Positions 6,614 to 12,978 of a DNA stretch of 16,097 nt are shown here, piece by piece (position 1 is the stretch's first letter; every line of letters begins with the position of its first letter). Source of the DNA: Oscillospiraceae bacterium (GTDB lineage: Bacteria; Bacillota; Clostridia; Oscillospirales; Oscillospiraceae); assembly GCA_028708585.1 (NCBI GenBank), contig JAQVYO010000025.1, positions 1-16,097 on the forward strand, in the 5' to 3' direction. A program made the translations under genes and the position numbers. The notes below the pieces were generated by a model. It saw nothing but the letters and a program-made list of their open reading frames with translations. It had not been told where the DNA came from and ran no database searches.

Positions 6614-8110
6614 TTATTTCCAGCGGTTGTCACCGAAAGGAGCGCCGGTTACGCCTTCATGAAGATTAAACATAACGTTCTTCATCTCCGTATAATGCTC
6701 CAGAATGACGCGGTGGGTCTCCCGGCCGATTCCGGATCTTTTGTAGCCGCCGAAAGGAGCGCCAGCCATGACCACGTTGTTGCAGTTGACCCACATCCGG
6801 CCGGTCTGAACCGCTCTGGAAACGCGGATTGCCCGGTTTACATCGGTTGTCCAAACGCCGCCGCCCAGGCCATATTCGCTGTCGTTGGCCATGGCAATGA
6901 CCTCTTCTTCCGTCTTAAACTTAATTACGACGGCAACCGGCCCAAAGATTTCTTCCTGCGCCACGCGCATATCGTTGGTGGCAGCCAACAGAGTAGGAGC
7001 CACGAAAGCGCCCTTGTCCATTCCGTTTTCCGTGGAATGATAGCCGCCGCAAAGAACTTTGGCGCCTTCCTTCTTGCCGATTTCCACATAATCCAAAATT
7101 TTCTTTGCTTGGGCTTCGCTGATCTGAGAACCCATCATGGTATCCCGTTCCCAAGGCATCCCCATCTTTACATTGTTAAACGCGGCGACGGCTTTCTCCA
7201 CAAAAGCGTCATAGATATCTTCCTGTACAAATACGCGGGAGCCAGCACAGCAGATTTGGCCCTGGTTAATTAAAATTCCCATCTGAACGCCTTCTACTAC
7301 CTGATCCAAATCTTTGGCGTCGTCAAAAACGATAACGGCTGATTTTCCGCCCAGTTCCAGCGTTGCGGGAATGATCTTCTCTGCCGCGGCTCTTGCCACA
7401 TCCAGGCCGACTTCCGTGGAACCGGTGAAGGCCAGCTTTGTGATGTCGGGGTGATCCAACAGATATTGGCCGGATTTGGAGCCGGAGCCAGTTACCAAAT
7501 TGAATACGCCAGCGGGAAGCACATCGGAAATCATTTTGGCAAATTCAATTACGCCCAGGCAGGCCGTAGAAGAAGGTTTTACAACGGTGCAGCAGCCGGC
7601 AGCCAGAACAGGGGCCAGCTTCCAAGAAAGCATATTGATGGGGTAGTTCCAAGGAATGATCTGACCCACAACGCCGATAGGTTCCCGCAGAATAATGGAC
7701 ATGAGTTCATCGTTTAGCATCGTGGCTTCTCCAGTTTCTGTCCGGCAGGCGCCTGCGAAATAGCGGAAATGATCGATGGAACCCGGAATGTCAAAATTCA
7801 TTTCTTCCCAGATGGGCTTGCCGTTGTCCAAGCATTCCAGCATAGCCAGCTTTTCCTTGTTTTCCTCCATAATATCGGCAATTTTCAGCAGCATATTCAT
7901 GCGCTGCTCAGGAGAAGTTGCTTTCCAGGAATCAAAAGCTTGCCACGCGGCCTTCACGGCGGCATCCACATCTTCTTTGGTGGCATTCGCCATGGTGCTG
8001 AGATATTCCCCGTTAGCCGGGCAATAGGATTTCAAAGTTCCTCCATCACTGGCGTCCACCCATTTCCCGTTGATCAACAGTTGATAAGATTTGCTGGCGA
8101 CATTGTTCAT
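6614..8110 (-). CDS. NAD(P)-dependent aldehyde dehydrogenase (ALDH superfamily)
   Basis: 498 aa, classic length. It oxidises an aldehyde to the carboxylic acid with NAD(P)+ in the cytoplasm. Visible key residues are Asn in PWNYP (about 155), Lys in VVKPS (178), the nucleotide-loop motif FTGSTEVG (228-235), the general base Glu in LELGGKS (252) and the nucleophile Cys in GQICCAG (first Cys, about 287). The Glu plus Cys pair indicates a hydrolytic ALDH, not a CoA-acylating one. The overall pattern is like betaine-aldehyde or gamma-aminobutyraldehyde-type enzymes, but the substrate cannot be assigned. The start at 8110 has AAGGAGA about 10 bp upstream. An open frame continues upstream to 8332 but is low-complexity Lys/Asn-rich and lacks a better ribosome site. 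It is a single-gene unit, divergent from the flavoprotein at 8890 across an AT-rich spacer with two palindromes that may control it. Confidence 0.95.
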   Translation of the reverse strand: MNNVASKSYQLLINGKWVDASDGGTLKSYCPANGEYLSTMANATKEDVDAAVKAAWQAFDSWKATSPEQRMNMLLKIADIMEENKEKLAMLECLDNGKPIWEEMNFDIPGSIDHFRYFAGACRTETGEATMLNDELMSIILREPIGVVGQIIPWNYPINMLSWKLAPVLAAGCCTVVKPSSTACLGVIEFAKMISDVLPAGVFNLVTGSGSKSGQYLLDHPDITKLAFTGSTEVGLDVARAAAEKIIPATLELGGKSAVIVFDDAKDLDQVVEGVQMGILINQGQICCAGSRVFVQEDIYDAFVEKAVAAFNNVKMGMPWERDTMMGSQISEAQAKKILDYVEIGKKEGAKVLCGGYHSTENGMDKGAFVAPTLLAATNDMRVAQEEIFGPVAVVIKFKTEEEVIAMANDSEYGLGGGVWTTDVNRAIRVSRAVQTGRMWVNCNNVVMAGAPFGGYKRSGIGRETHRVILEHYTEMKNVMFNLHEGVTGAPFGDNRWK

Positions 8111-8276
8111 AGCCCTGTTTCTCCTTATTTTTATAAAGTTTAGGTTTTTAATAAGAGTTCCCTTAAAACTCTGGTCCACATAAAAATGACCTGTTTGCCG
8201 CAAAAACGAATTGATTTTTAAGGAGCATCTTTCTTTTTGCTCCCTTGCGCTCACTTTCCTTTTGGTTTGTCTATTC

Positions 8277-8302
8277 TGGTTATTTTTTTTAAAATATAAC
8301 GA
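8277..8302. promoter_or_regulatory. 26-bp palindrome, copy 1 (putative operator)
   Basis: Half-sites TGGTTAT and ATAACGA separated by 12 bp of T-run then A-run (TTTTTTTAAAAT). One arm base departs from perfect symmetry. It has the same length and spacing as copy 2 at 8490-8515. It lies 167 bp upstream of the aldehyde dehydrogenase start codon. Confidence 0.5.
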
Positions 8303-8489
8303 GGTCAAAAAACAAAAAGTTTTTTCTTTCAAGCGTAATCAAATACAGGTTTTTTCTTTTTTTGCTTGTTTTTTCTTCCTTATTCTTTATTTTTTTGATT
8401 GTTTTCTTTTTATTATTTTTTATTAAGAATAATTAAGAGGGGAAAAACAAACAATCCTTTTTCTAACTATAAAATGTTTTTGTTCATTT

Positions 8490-8515
8490 TCGTTATGTTT
8501 TTAAAAATATAACGA
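8490..8515. promoter_or_regulatory. 26-bp palindrome, copy 2 (putative operator)
   Basis: TCGTTAT and ATAACGA are perfect 7-bp inverted arms around GTTTTTAAAAAT, itself symmetric except for one pair. Copies 1 and 2 share TTTTTAAAAATATAACGA-like sequence and are 213 bp apart, a distance suited to two bound proteins joined by a loop. The binding protein is unknown; no regulator is adjacent. Confidence 0.55.
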
Positions 8516-8693
8516 TCACCAAAAAGAAAGTGCAGGTCTTGCACAATTAACATGGAAATTGTATCATTGTTGTTACTGTTTCTCAATTGATAATTTTCAC
8601 AAATTAATCAAGATATTTTTGGATGATTTAACACAAAGAGCAGACCATTTTAAGACCATTTTGGTATATTTCGGATACCTGGCTCATATTGAG

Positions 8694-8722
8694 TTGCCCA
8701 ATCTAAAAAATTGGTCTATACT
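8694..8722 (+). promoter_or_regulatory. Promoter for the flavoprotein gene, with internal inverted repeat
   Basis: TTGCCC (8694-8699), 17-bp spacer, TATACT (8717-8722). CCAAT (8698-8702) and ATTGG (8710-8714) form an inverted repeat inside the spacer, a classic place for a repressor. The leader to the ATG at 8890 is about 160 nt. Confidence 0.5.
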
Positions 8723-8889
8723 AAACAAGAATCCTATACTGCGATCATATTCTAATGAGAGGACGAAACCGCAAAAGAAAGCGTGGCGGCATCTTAAATC
8801 TCGCTTAAAGCCAAAACGCGATCTCTCCCGTATCACAGCCTATTTATGCATTTTATGATAACAAAAACTTGAACGGAAGGATGGCTTTT

Positions 8890-9510
8890 ATGAACGTACT
8901 CCTTTTAAATGGCAGCCCCTCAGCCAACGGCTGCACTTATACCGCCCTTTGGGAAGTGGCCGGCGCTTTGGAGCGAGAAGGGATTCAGACGGAAATTTTT
9001 CATGCCGGGAAGGGGCCGGTTGCCGGGTGCACTGGCTGCGGCGCTTGCAAGGAAACCGGACGCTGTATGATAGATGACGGCGTTAACAGAGCGATTGAAA
9101 AAGCAAAAGAGGCCGATGGCCTCATTCTTGGCGCGCCGGTTCATTATGGGGGGGCCGCCGGTGTGATGACCACCTTTTTGGATCGTTTGTTCTATGCCGC
9201 CGGCGGCTTTTTTGCCTATAAGCCCGGCGGGGCATTGGTCAGCTGCCGCAGAGGCGGTGCTACCGCCGCGTTGGACCGTTTGAATAAGTATTTTACCATT
9301 TCCTGCATGCCCGTTGTTTCTTCCCAATATTGGAATATGGTGCATGGAAACACACCGGAAGAGGTCCGCCAGGATCTGGAGGGTATGCAGACACTGCGTC
9401 TTTTGGGGCAGAATATGGCATGGCTGCTCAAATCCATCCAGGCGGGGCGCCAGGCGGGGTTGCCTATCCCCCAGGCCGAACCCCGCATCCGCACCAATTT
9501 TATCCGATAG
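8890..9510 (+). CDS. Flavodoxin-fold iron-sulfur flavoprotein / FMN-dependent oxidoreductase
   Basis: 206 aa, cytoplasmic. The N-terminus MNVLLLNGSPSANGCTY is the FMN-phosphate loop of the NADPH-dependent FMN reductase/flavodoxin-2 family, and GAPVHYGGAAG (81-91) is the second FMN loop. Between them Cys47, Cys50, Cys53 and Cys59 form C-x2-C-x2-C-x5-C. This matches the compact motif that holds a 4Fe-4S cluster in archaeal and clostridial iron-sulfur flavoproteins (Isf). Such proteins are two-electron/one-electron switches accepting electrons from ferredoxin, often linked to O2 or peroxide detoxification. The cysteine motif also occurs in relatives of unproven cluster content. The start is 8890 because GGAAGG ends 9 bp upstream; the ATG at 8881 abuts that site and a TTG at 8869 precedes it. 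It is divergent from the aldehyde dehydrogenase and apparently monocistronic. The partner and substrate are unknown. Confidence 0.88.
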   Translation: MNVLLLNGSPSANGCTYTALWEVAGALEREGIQTEIFHAGKGPVAGCTGCGACKETGRCMIDDGVNRAIEKAKEADGLILGAPVHYGGAAGVMTTFLDRLFYAAGGFFAYKPGGALVSCRRGGATAALDRLNKYFTISCMPVVSSQYWNMVHGNTPEEVRQDLEGMQTLRLLGQNMAWLLKSIQAGRQAGLPIPQAEPRIRTNFIR

Positions 9511-10395
9511 CGCAGGTCATAAAGCAGAAAGGAAAAGCAAAGGAAGGATCGTCGGTAAGCCATCCACAGCGTCTGTCAAATGGAACCGCCTGCGACTTTC
9601 AGCTTTTGGATTGGGAAGCCTTCTGTCCCCCTGCTGATCCGGTAGGATGCTCCGTATAAAGGACCGGATCTGGACTCTGCCATTGAAACAGCCCGCGGCC
9701 AAAGATGAACGGCATTTGCAGCGAAGCCCAGGGCGGAGCCGGTTATGGTTTTTCCCGTCTGCCCCGTCTGCTTTATCGCGTCGCTTAGGGCATGGATGCG
9801 GTTCGGGAATTATTTGACCTTCCATATGGGAATGCTTTGTTTGCAGAACGGAGCAGAGCCGCAACGATCAAAAGCTATGCGGGAAGTGAGCCTGGGCGCA
9901 GCAAAGAAGAGGCCTTGCTGCCAGAAGCAGGCCTTTTCGCCGGCGCCGTTGCAACTGGGAAAAACTTGAAATCCCAACTCCTGTAAACTGATTTCTCTAT
10001 CCGCATCAGCGGATCGGGAAAATGCTCCGTTCCAGCCGAATGTTGAGGGAAAGCGTCCTTGTTCTCCCGGTTGCAAGACGTGGTCCTTTGAGTTTTAAAT
10101 CTTTGAAAAACCGCTGGAAGCGGTTATAAAGCTTTATTAACAGCCATCCTTTTCCTGAAACGAACTTTTTAGCGCACAGTAATCCCTTTCTTAATGATAC
10201 ATATGCTTTCCCCCCCGCATGCAAAACGTGTGCATCTCAGGGCCGTTTCAGGATCTGGAACCGCCCTGTTTTTATTCTAATTCAGTTTCGGCAGCAGAAA
10301 GCGCCTTCCTTCATTGTAAGGATTGGCGTTCGCGCCAGTTCCTTCCGGCATTTTTTCTCTTGGCCTCTTGTATAATTTTTTCAAAATTAATTTTT
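9511..10395. other. Gene-poor region of about 0.9 kb
   Basis: No credible gene is visible. Frames present are short, lack good ribosome binding sites and show no recognisable motif. A weak terminator-like hairpin for the plus strand lies at 9910-9937 (AGGCCTTGCT / AGCAGGCCT then TTT). A minus-strand-type hairpin lies at 10104-10125 (AACCGC/GCGGTT followed by T's on the minus strand). A TGGCG-TTCG-CGCCA hairpin with flanking AAGGA/TCCTT lies at 10317-10343. One plus frame, 9792-9986, continues an upstream frame across a TAG and could be a relic, but I cannot assign it. Confidence 0.5.
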
Positions 10396-10433
10396 ATTGT
10401 AAAATAGAACAATCCATTGTAAAATGAACCAAT
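10396..10433. promoter_or_regulatory. Two tandem 18-bp operator-like repeats overlapping a promoter
   Basis: Copy 1 (10396-10413) is ATTGTAAAATAGAACAAT and copy 2 (10416-10433) is ATTGTAAAATGAACCAAT, a 20-bp period or about two helical turns. Each copy is itself a weak inverted repeat (ATTGT/ACAAT in copy 1). A promoter fits across them on the plus strand: TTGTAA (10398-10403), 16-bp spacer, TAAAAT (10420-10425). This placement would let a bound protein block transcription of the gene at 10590. A TetR-family gene lies downstream at 11679, but a link between them is inference. Confidence 0.5.
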
Positions 10434-10589
10434 GAAATTTCTATCTTATTTTCGTCTCAAAAACGCGCGGACAAGCACTTTCGCTGGAAACGATAAACCC
10501 CCTTTCCGGCTCATGCGCAGGCGACGGATTTTTCAAGCTCTCCTAAAAGCTTCTTAATCCGCGTTTAACGAAAGGATTGATCTAAAAGA

Positions 10590-11468
10590 ATGGAAAAAAG
10601 AAAACGCAAAATAGGCGACCGGTATGATGGCAGAAGGGTTCGTACACTCCCGCCTATGAACTATATCAGTCCTTTCGTCATGAAGGCACGCAATGATGCG
10701 TATGTCTTGTTTGAAAACCGGATTGAACTTGGTCAGATTGAAGAATATATCCGTGGCAAACGCAGGAAAGGGATGCGCAGCTTCGGTTTTATGCATGTCA
10801 TTATCAGCGCATATGTCCGAGTTCTTTCCCAGCGCCCCGCCTTGAACCGCTTTATCTCCGGTCAGCGTATCTTTCAGCGGGAAGAAATCGTGCTGAGCAT
10901 GATGATCAAAAAGAGTATGTCCCTAAACGACCAGGAAACCGGCATCAAAACAATATTCCAGCCGGAAGATACTATTTATGATGTCTATCGTAAGTTGGAT
11001 AACTCCATTCAGTTTGCCAAAGAGGAAGGAGACAGCACAGATCTCGATAATGTAGCGCGTGTTTTGGTGCATCTGCCCGCTTTGGTGCTTCGCTTTTTCG
11101 TGGGAGTCATGGGAATTCTGGACTATTTTGGCATTATGCCGAAAGCTTTGAATCGGACCTCTCCTTTCCATGCCAGCATCTTTTTCTCCAATTTGGGTTC
11201 GCTTGGCATTCCGCCGGTCTTTCATCACCTTTATAATTTTGGAAACATACCCGCTTTCATGACTTTTGGCTCAAAATATACGGAAAATGTGCTCAATAAA
11301 GACGGCGTTGCCGAACGGAAGAAATACATCAATTATACCGTCGTTTTGGACGAGCGGATTACCGACGGACACTACATGGCAAACGCCCTCAAATACATGG
11401 AACATCTTTTAAAGAACCCTCACGAGTTGGACACACCGCCGGAAACAGTTGTAAGGGATTTGGATTAA
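10590..11468 (+). CDS. Stand-alone 2-oxoacid dehydrogenase E2-like acyltransferase-fold protein
   Basis: 292 aa with the fold pattern of the E2 catalytic core/chloramphenicol acetyltransferase superfamily. Recognisable parts are SFGFMHVIISAYVRVLSQRPALNRFI (split here: SFGFMHVIISAY near 64-75, RPALNRF near 82-88), SMMIKKSM near 103-110, FFSNLGSLG near 198-206 and DERITDGHYMANALKYM at 254-270. True E2 proteins have DHRxxDG at this last place, with His as catalytic base. Here Glu255 stands where His is expected. There is no lipoyl domain and no E1/E3 gene nearby. A hydrophobic stretch near 157-182 could touch a membrane. The start at 10590 has a rather distant AAAGGA (13 bp). I would call it an E2-superfamily protein of unknown activity; an acyltransferase, a degenerate enzyme or a ligand sensor are all possible. 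Confidence 0.75.
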   Translation: MEKRKRKIGDRYDGRRVRTLPPMNYISPFVMKARNDAYVLFENRIELGQIEEYIRGKRRKGMRSFGFMHVIISAYVRVLSQRPALNRFISGQRIFQREEIVLSMMIKKSMSLNDQETGIKTIFQPEDTIYDVYRKLDNSIQFAKEEGDSTDLDNVARVLVHLPALVLRFFVGVMGILDYFGIMPKALNRTSPFHASIFFSNLGSLGIPPVFHHLYNFGNIPAFMTFGSKYTENVLNKDGVAERKKYINYTVVLDERITDGHYMANALKYMEHLLKNPHELDTPPETVVRDLD

Positions 11469-11475
11469 TCAGGAA

Positions 11476-11520
11476 AAAGGAAACGGCTGAAGCGGCTTTT
11501 CCGTTTTGGTTGTTTCCTTT
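11476..11520 (+). terminator. Possible terminator after the E2-like gene
   Basis: AAAGGAAAC (11476-11484) pairs with GTTTCCTTT (11512-11520), with AAACGG/CCGTTT nested as an alternative followed by TTTT. It begins 8 bp after the stop codon at 11468. The T-run is modest. Confidence 0.5.
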
Positions 11521-11612
11521 GCATTCATCATCCGCTCATATCAAAGCTTTTGTCCTGTCCTCCTAAAAGGCAGGGCGGCTGTTCTCCGCCCAAAGAAAAT
11601 ACCGCGTGCCTC

Positions 11613-11640
11613 TTGTCTTCGTTCTGACATGTGATACAAT
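11613..11640 (+). promoter_or_regulatory. Promoter of the TetR-family gene
   Basis: TTGTCT (11613-11618), 16-bp spacer, TACAAT (11635-11640), preceded by TGA as an extended -10. The ATG follows at 11679. A GGGCGG/CCGCCC inverted repeat (11573-11591) lies just upstream and could be a control site. Confidence 0.5.
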
Positions 11641-11678
11641 AAAGACGATGAAATGTTTTTGCCGGTGCGAGGTGGAGT

Positions 11679-12290
11679 ATGCCAAAGGGTAAAGCCATAA
11701 CGACACGCATGCGCATTGTGGACTGCGCCATTAGTTTATATAAGGCCCGCGGCTATGCAAACGTAACAGTACACGACATCTGCTCTGCCAGCGGACTGAC
11801 GCGCAGCGCGTTTTATTATCATTTCAATTCCAAAGACGAAATTTTAGACGATTATTATTTGTATGTTGAATTTTTCATCAAAGAGCATCTGCTTCCGGGT
11901 ATAACCTCCCGCAGTTATTTAGAACAGTTTTATGATGTTTTTAATTTGTATCTGCAGCGCACCATTGCAGCCGGTCCGGCGGTTTTGATGCAAATTTTAA
12001 AACGCGGCATTGATGTGGGCAGTTCCCTTTTGTCCCCCAGGGAAATTTCCATGCGCAAAACATATTTGACTCTCATTGAAAAAGCACAGGCTGCCGGCCA
12101 AATCCGAAACCAGTCCCCAGCATCTGTTTTATTAGACTCGGTTCTCTATATTGCCAACGGGATCGCCCTTGTCTGGTGCAGCAAACAAGGCAAGTTCGAT
12201 ATGACCTCGGAGCACCATCGGATCTTAAACACGCTTTTCATGGTCCCTTCCCAAGGGTATTCTTCTTGGCCGCTCCGATCAGAAATATGA
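11679..12290 (+). CDS. TetR/AcrR family transcriptional regulator
   Basis: 203 aa. The N-terminal helix-turn-helix is clear: RMRIVDCAISLYKARGY (10-26), then VTVHDICSASGLTRSAFYYHF (29-49, recognition helix TRSAFYYHF), followed by the family's usual NSKDEIL. The C-terminal part is a helical ligand-binding and dimer domain without recognisable specificity. It includes the tract LLDSVLYIANGIALVWC near 151-167, typical of the last helices. The start at 11679 is preceded by GAGGTGG. It probably represses its own or a neighbouring gene and releases DNA on binding a small molecule. The nearest candidate target is the E2-like gene at 10590, which has tandem operator-like repeats on its promoter. No copy of those repeats is obvious at this gene's own promoter, so the link is weak. 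It converges on the fumarase-beta gene and shares a terminator with it. Confidence 0.9.
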   Translation: MPKGKAITTRMRIVDCAISLYKARGYANVTVHDICSASGLTRSAFYYHFNSKDEILDDYYLYVEFFIKEHLLPGITSRSYLEQFYDVFNLYLQRTIAAGPAVLMQILKRGIDVGSSLLSPREISMRKTYLTLIEKAQAAGQIRNQSPASVLLDSVLYIANGIALVWCSKQGKFDMTSEHHRILNTLFMVPSQGYSSWPLRSEI

Positions 12291-12334
12291 AAACATATGG
12301 CACGGACGGGCAACTGAATCCGGAAGGCTGGAAA

Positions 12335-12368
12335 AATAAAGGCGGGCTTTGAAAGCCCGCCTTTTTTC
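12335..12368. terminator. Bidirectional terminator between TetR gene and fumarase-beta gene
   Basis: GGCGGGCTTT (12341-12350) and AAAGCCCGCC (12352-12361) are perfect arms, followed by T6 on the plus strand and by TTTATTTTT on the minus strand. It serves both converging genes. Confidence 0.92.
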
Positions 12369-12402
12369 TTATAAGGAGTGATATATTCCGTTCGCACAAT
12401 CT

Positions 12403-12978
12403 TTAAGACCGCCCAGGACAATTTTCCTCTACTTTTCTAAATTCCGCGCGCCCGGTTACAAAAAGATTTCCGCCCCTTCTGTCCAGGGCGACAATCAAGG
12501 GCAGGTCGCATACCGTCAACTGCTTCACAGATTCGCATCCAAGCCATGGGAAAGCCACTTCCCTGGATTCCCGTACACACCGGGCAATCCAAGCCCCGGC
12601 TCCGCCCGCGGCGCAAAAATAACACGCGCCGGACAGCCGCACAGCATCCTGCACGGATTTATTTCTTTCGCCTTTGCCAATCATCGCAGCAACGCCAAGC
12701 CCCAAAAGCCGGGGGACAAATCCGTCCATCCGCCCGGCGGTCGTGGGGCCGCAGGCACCCACCGGCATATTCCCTCGTGCCGGGGTCGGCCCCGCATAAT
12801 ACAAAATCGCGTCTTTCAAGGGGAAAGGAGGTTCTTCCCCTCGATCCAGCAACTCAAAGATTTGCTTGTGTGCCGCATCCCGGGCAGTATATACCGTCCC
12901 GCTTAAAAGCACCTGGTCACCCACCCGCAGGGTCTTCAGCGCATCTCGGATATGATCCGTATTCACCTGATATCTCAC
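12403..12978 (-). CDS. Class I (Fe-S) fumarase/tartrate dehydratase beta subunit, without its alpha partner
   Basis: 191 aa, the size of the separate beta (C-terminal) subunit of two-subunit Fe-S hydro-lyases. Diagnostic stretches are GDQVLLSGTVYTARDAAHK (20-38), LYYAGPTPA (59-67), GACGPTTAGRMDGF (74-87), MIGKG (99-103) and the C-terminal LPLIVALDRRGGNLF. The Arg in GRMD and the Lys in GKG, active-site positions in the family, are present. The 4Fe-4S cluster is bound by the alpha subunit, which is not adjacent: upstream is a DivIVA-like gene and downstream a terminator. The start is GTG at 12978. It overlaps the upstream stop as GTGA, with GGAG 8 bp before it inside the upstream gene, so the two are probably translationally coupled. 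The substrate could be fumarate/malate, tartrate or a related acid. It can only act if an alpha subunit is encoded elsewhere. Confidence 0.9.
   Translation of the reverse strand: MRYQVNTDHIRDALKTLRVGDQVLLSGTVYTARDAAHKQIFELLDRGEEPPFPLKDAILYYAGPTPARGNMPVGACGPTTAGRMDGFVPRLLGLGVAAMIGKGERNKSVQDAVRLSGACYFCAAGGAGAWIARCVRESREVAFPWLGCESVKQLTVCDLPLIVALDRRGGNLFVTGRAEFRKVEENCPGRS

Larger units (their letters stand above)
8111..8889. other. AT-rich divergent intergenic region with repeated palindromes
   Basis: 779 bp lie between the start codons of the aldehyde dehydrogenase and the flavoprotein. About 8211-8420 is almost pure T/C on the plus strand with many T-runs, suggesting bent or easily melted DNA. 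Two 26-bp palindromes (8277-8302, 8490-8515), a GTGCA-N5-TGCAC inverted repeat (8530-8544), a tandem AGACCATTTT repeat (8642-8662) and the flavoprotein promoter (8694-8722) are listed separately. I found no convincing promoter for the aldehyde dehydrogenase by -35/-10 match. Reading frames here are low-complexity and not credible genes. Confidence 0.6.

Noticed and set aside
8111..8332. N-terminal extension of the aldehyde dehydrogenase frame
   Set aside because: Low-complexity Lys/Asn-rich sequence from AT-rich DNA; the ATG at 8110 has the ribosome binding site and gives the normal family length.
8490..8515. Rex (NADH-sensing) operator
   Set aside because: The Rex box is TTGTTAA-N4-TTAACAA; here the half-sites are TCGTTAT/ATAACGA with 12 bp between them, so the match fails in sequence and spacing.
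8111..8560. Sigma-54 promoter for the aldehyde dehydrogenase
   Set aside because: I looked for TGGCAC-N5-TTGC on the minus strand because of the paired palindromes, but found no acceptable match.
8559..8858. Plus-strand frame of 99 codons before the flavoprotein
   Set aside because: It contains the flavoprotein promoter, has no good ribosome binding site, and its composition follows the AT-rich DNA with no family motif.
9517..9864. Minus-strand frames in the 9.5-9.9 kb gap, including one of about 75 codons without an ATG
   Set aside because: No start with a ribosome site and no recognisable domain; length is within chance for this base composition.
9792..9986. Short plus-strand frame MDAVRELFDLPYG...
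   Set aside because: The start faintly resembles radical-SAM biotin synthase-like N-termini, but it stops after 64 codons, has a TAG just upstream in frame and no cluster motif, so no assignment is justified.
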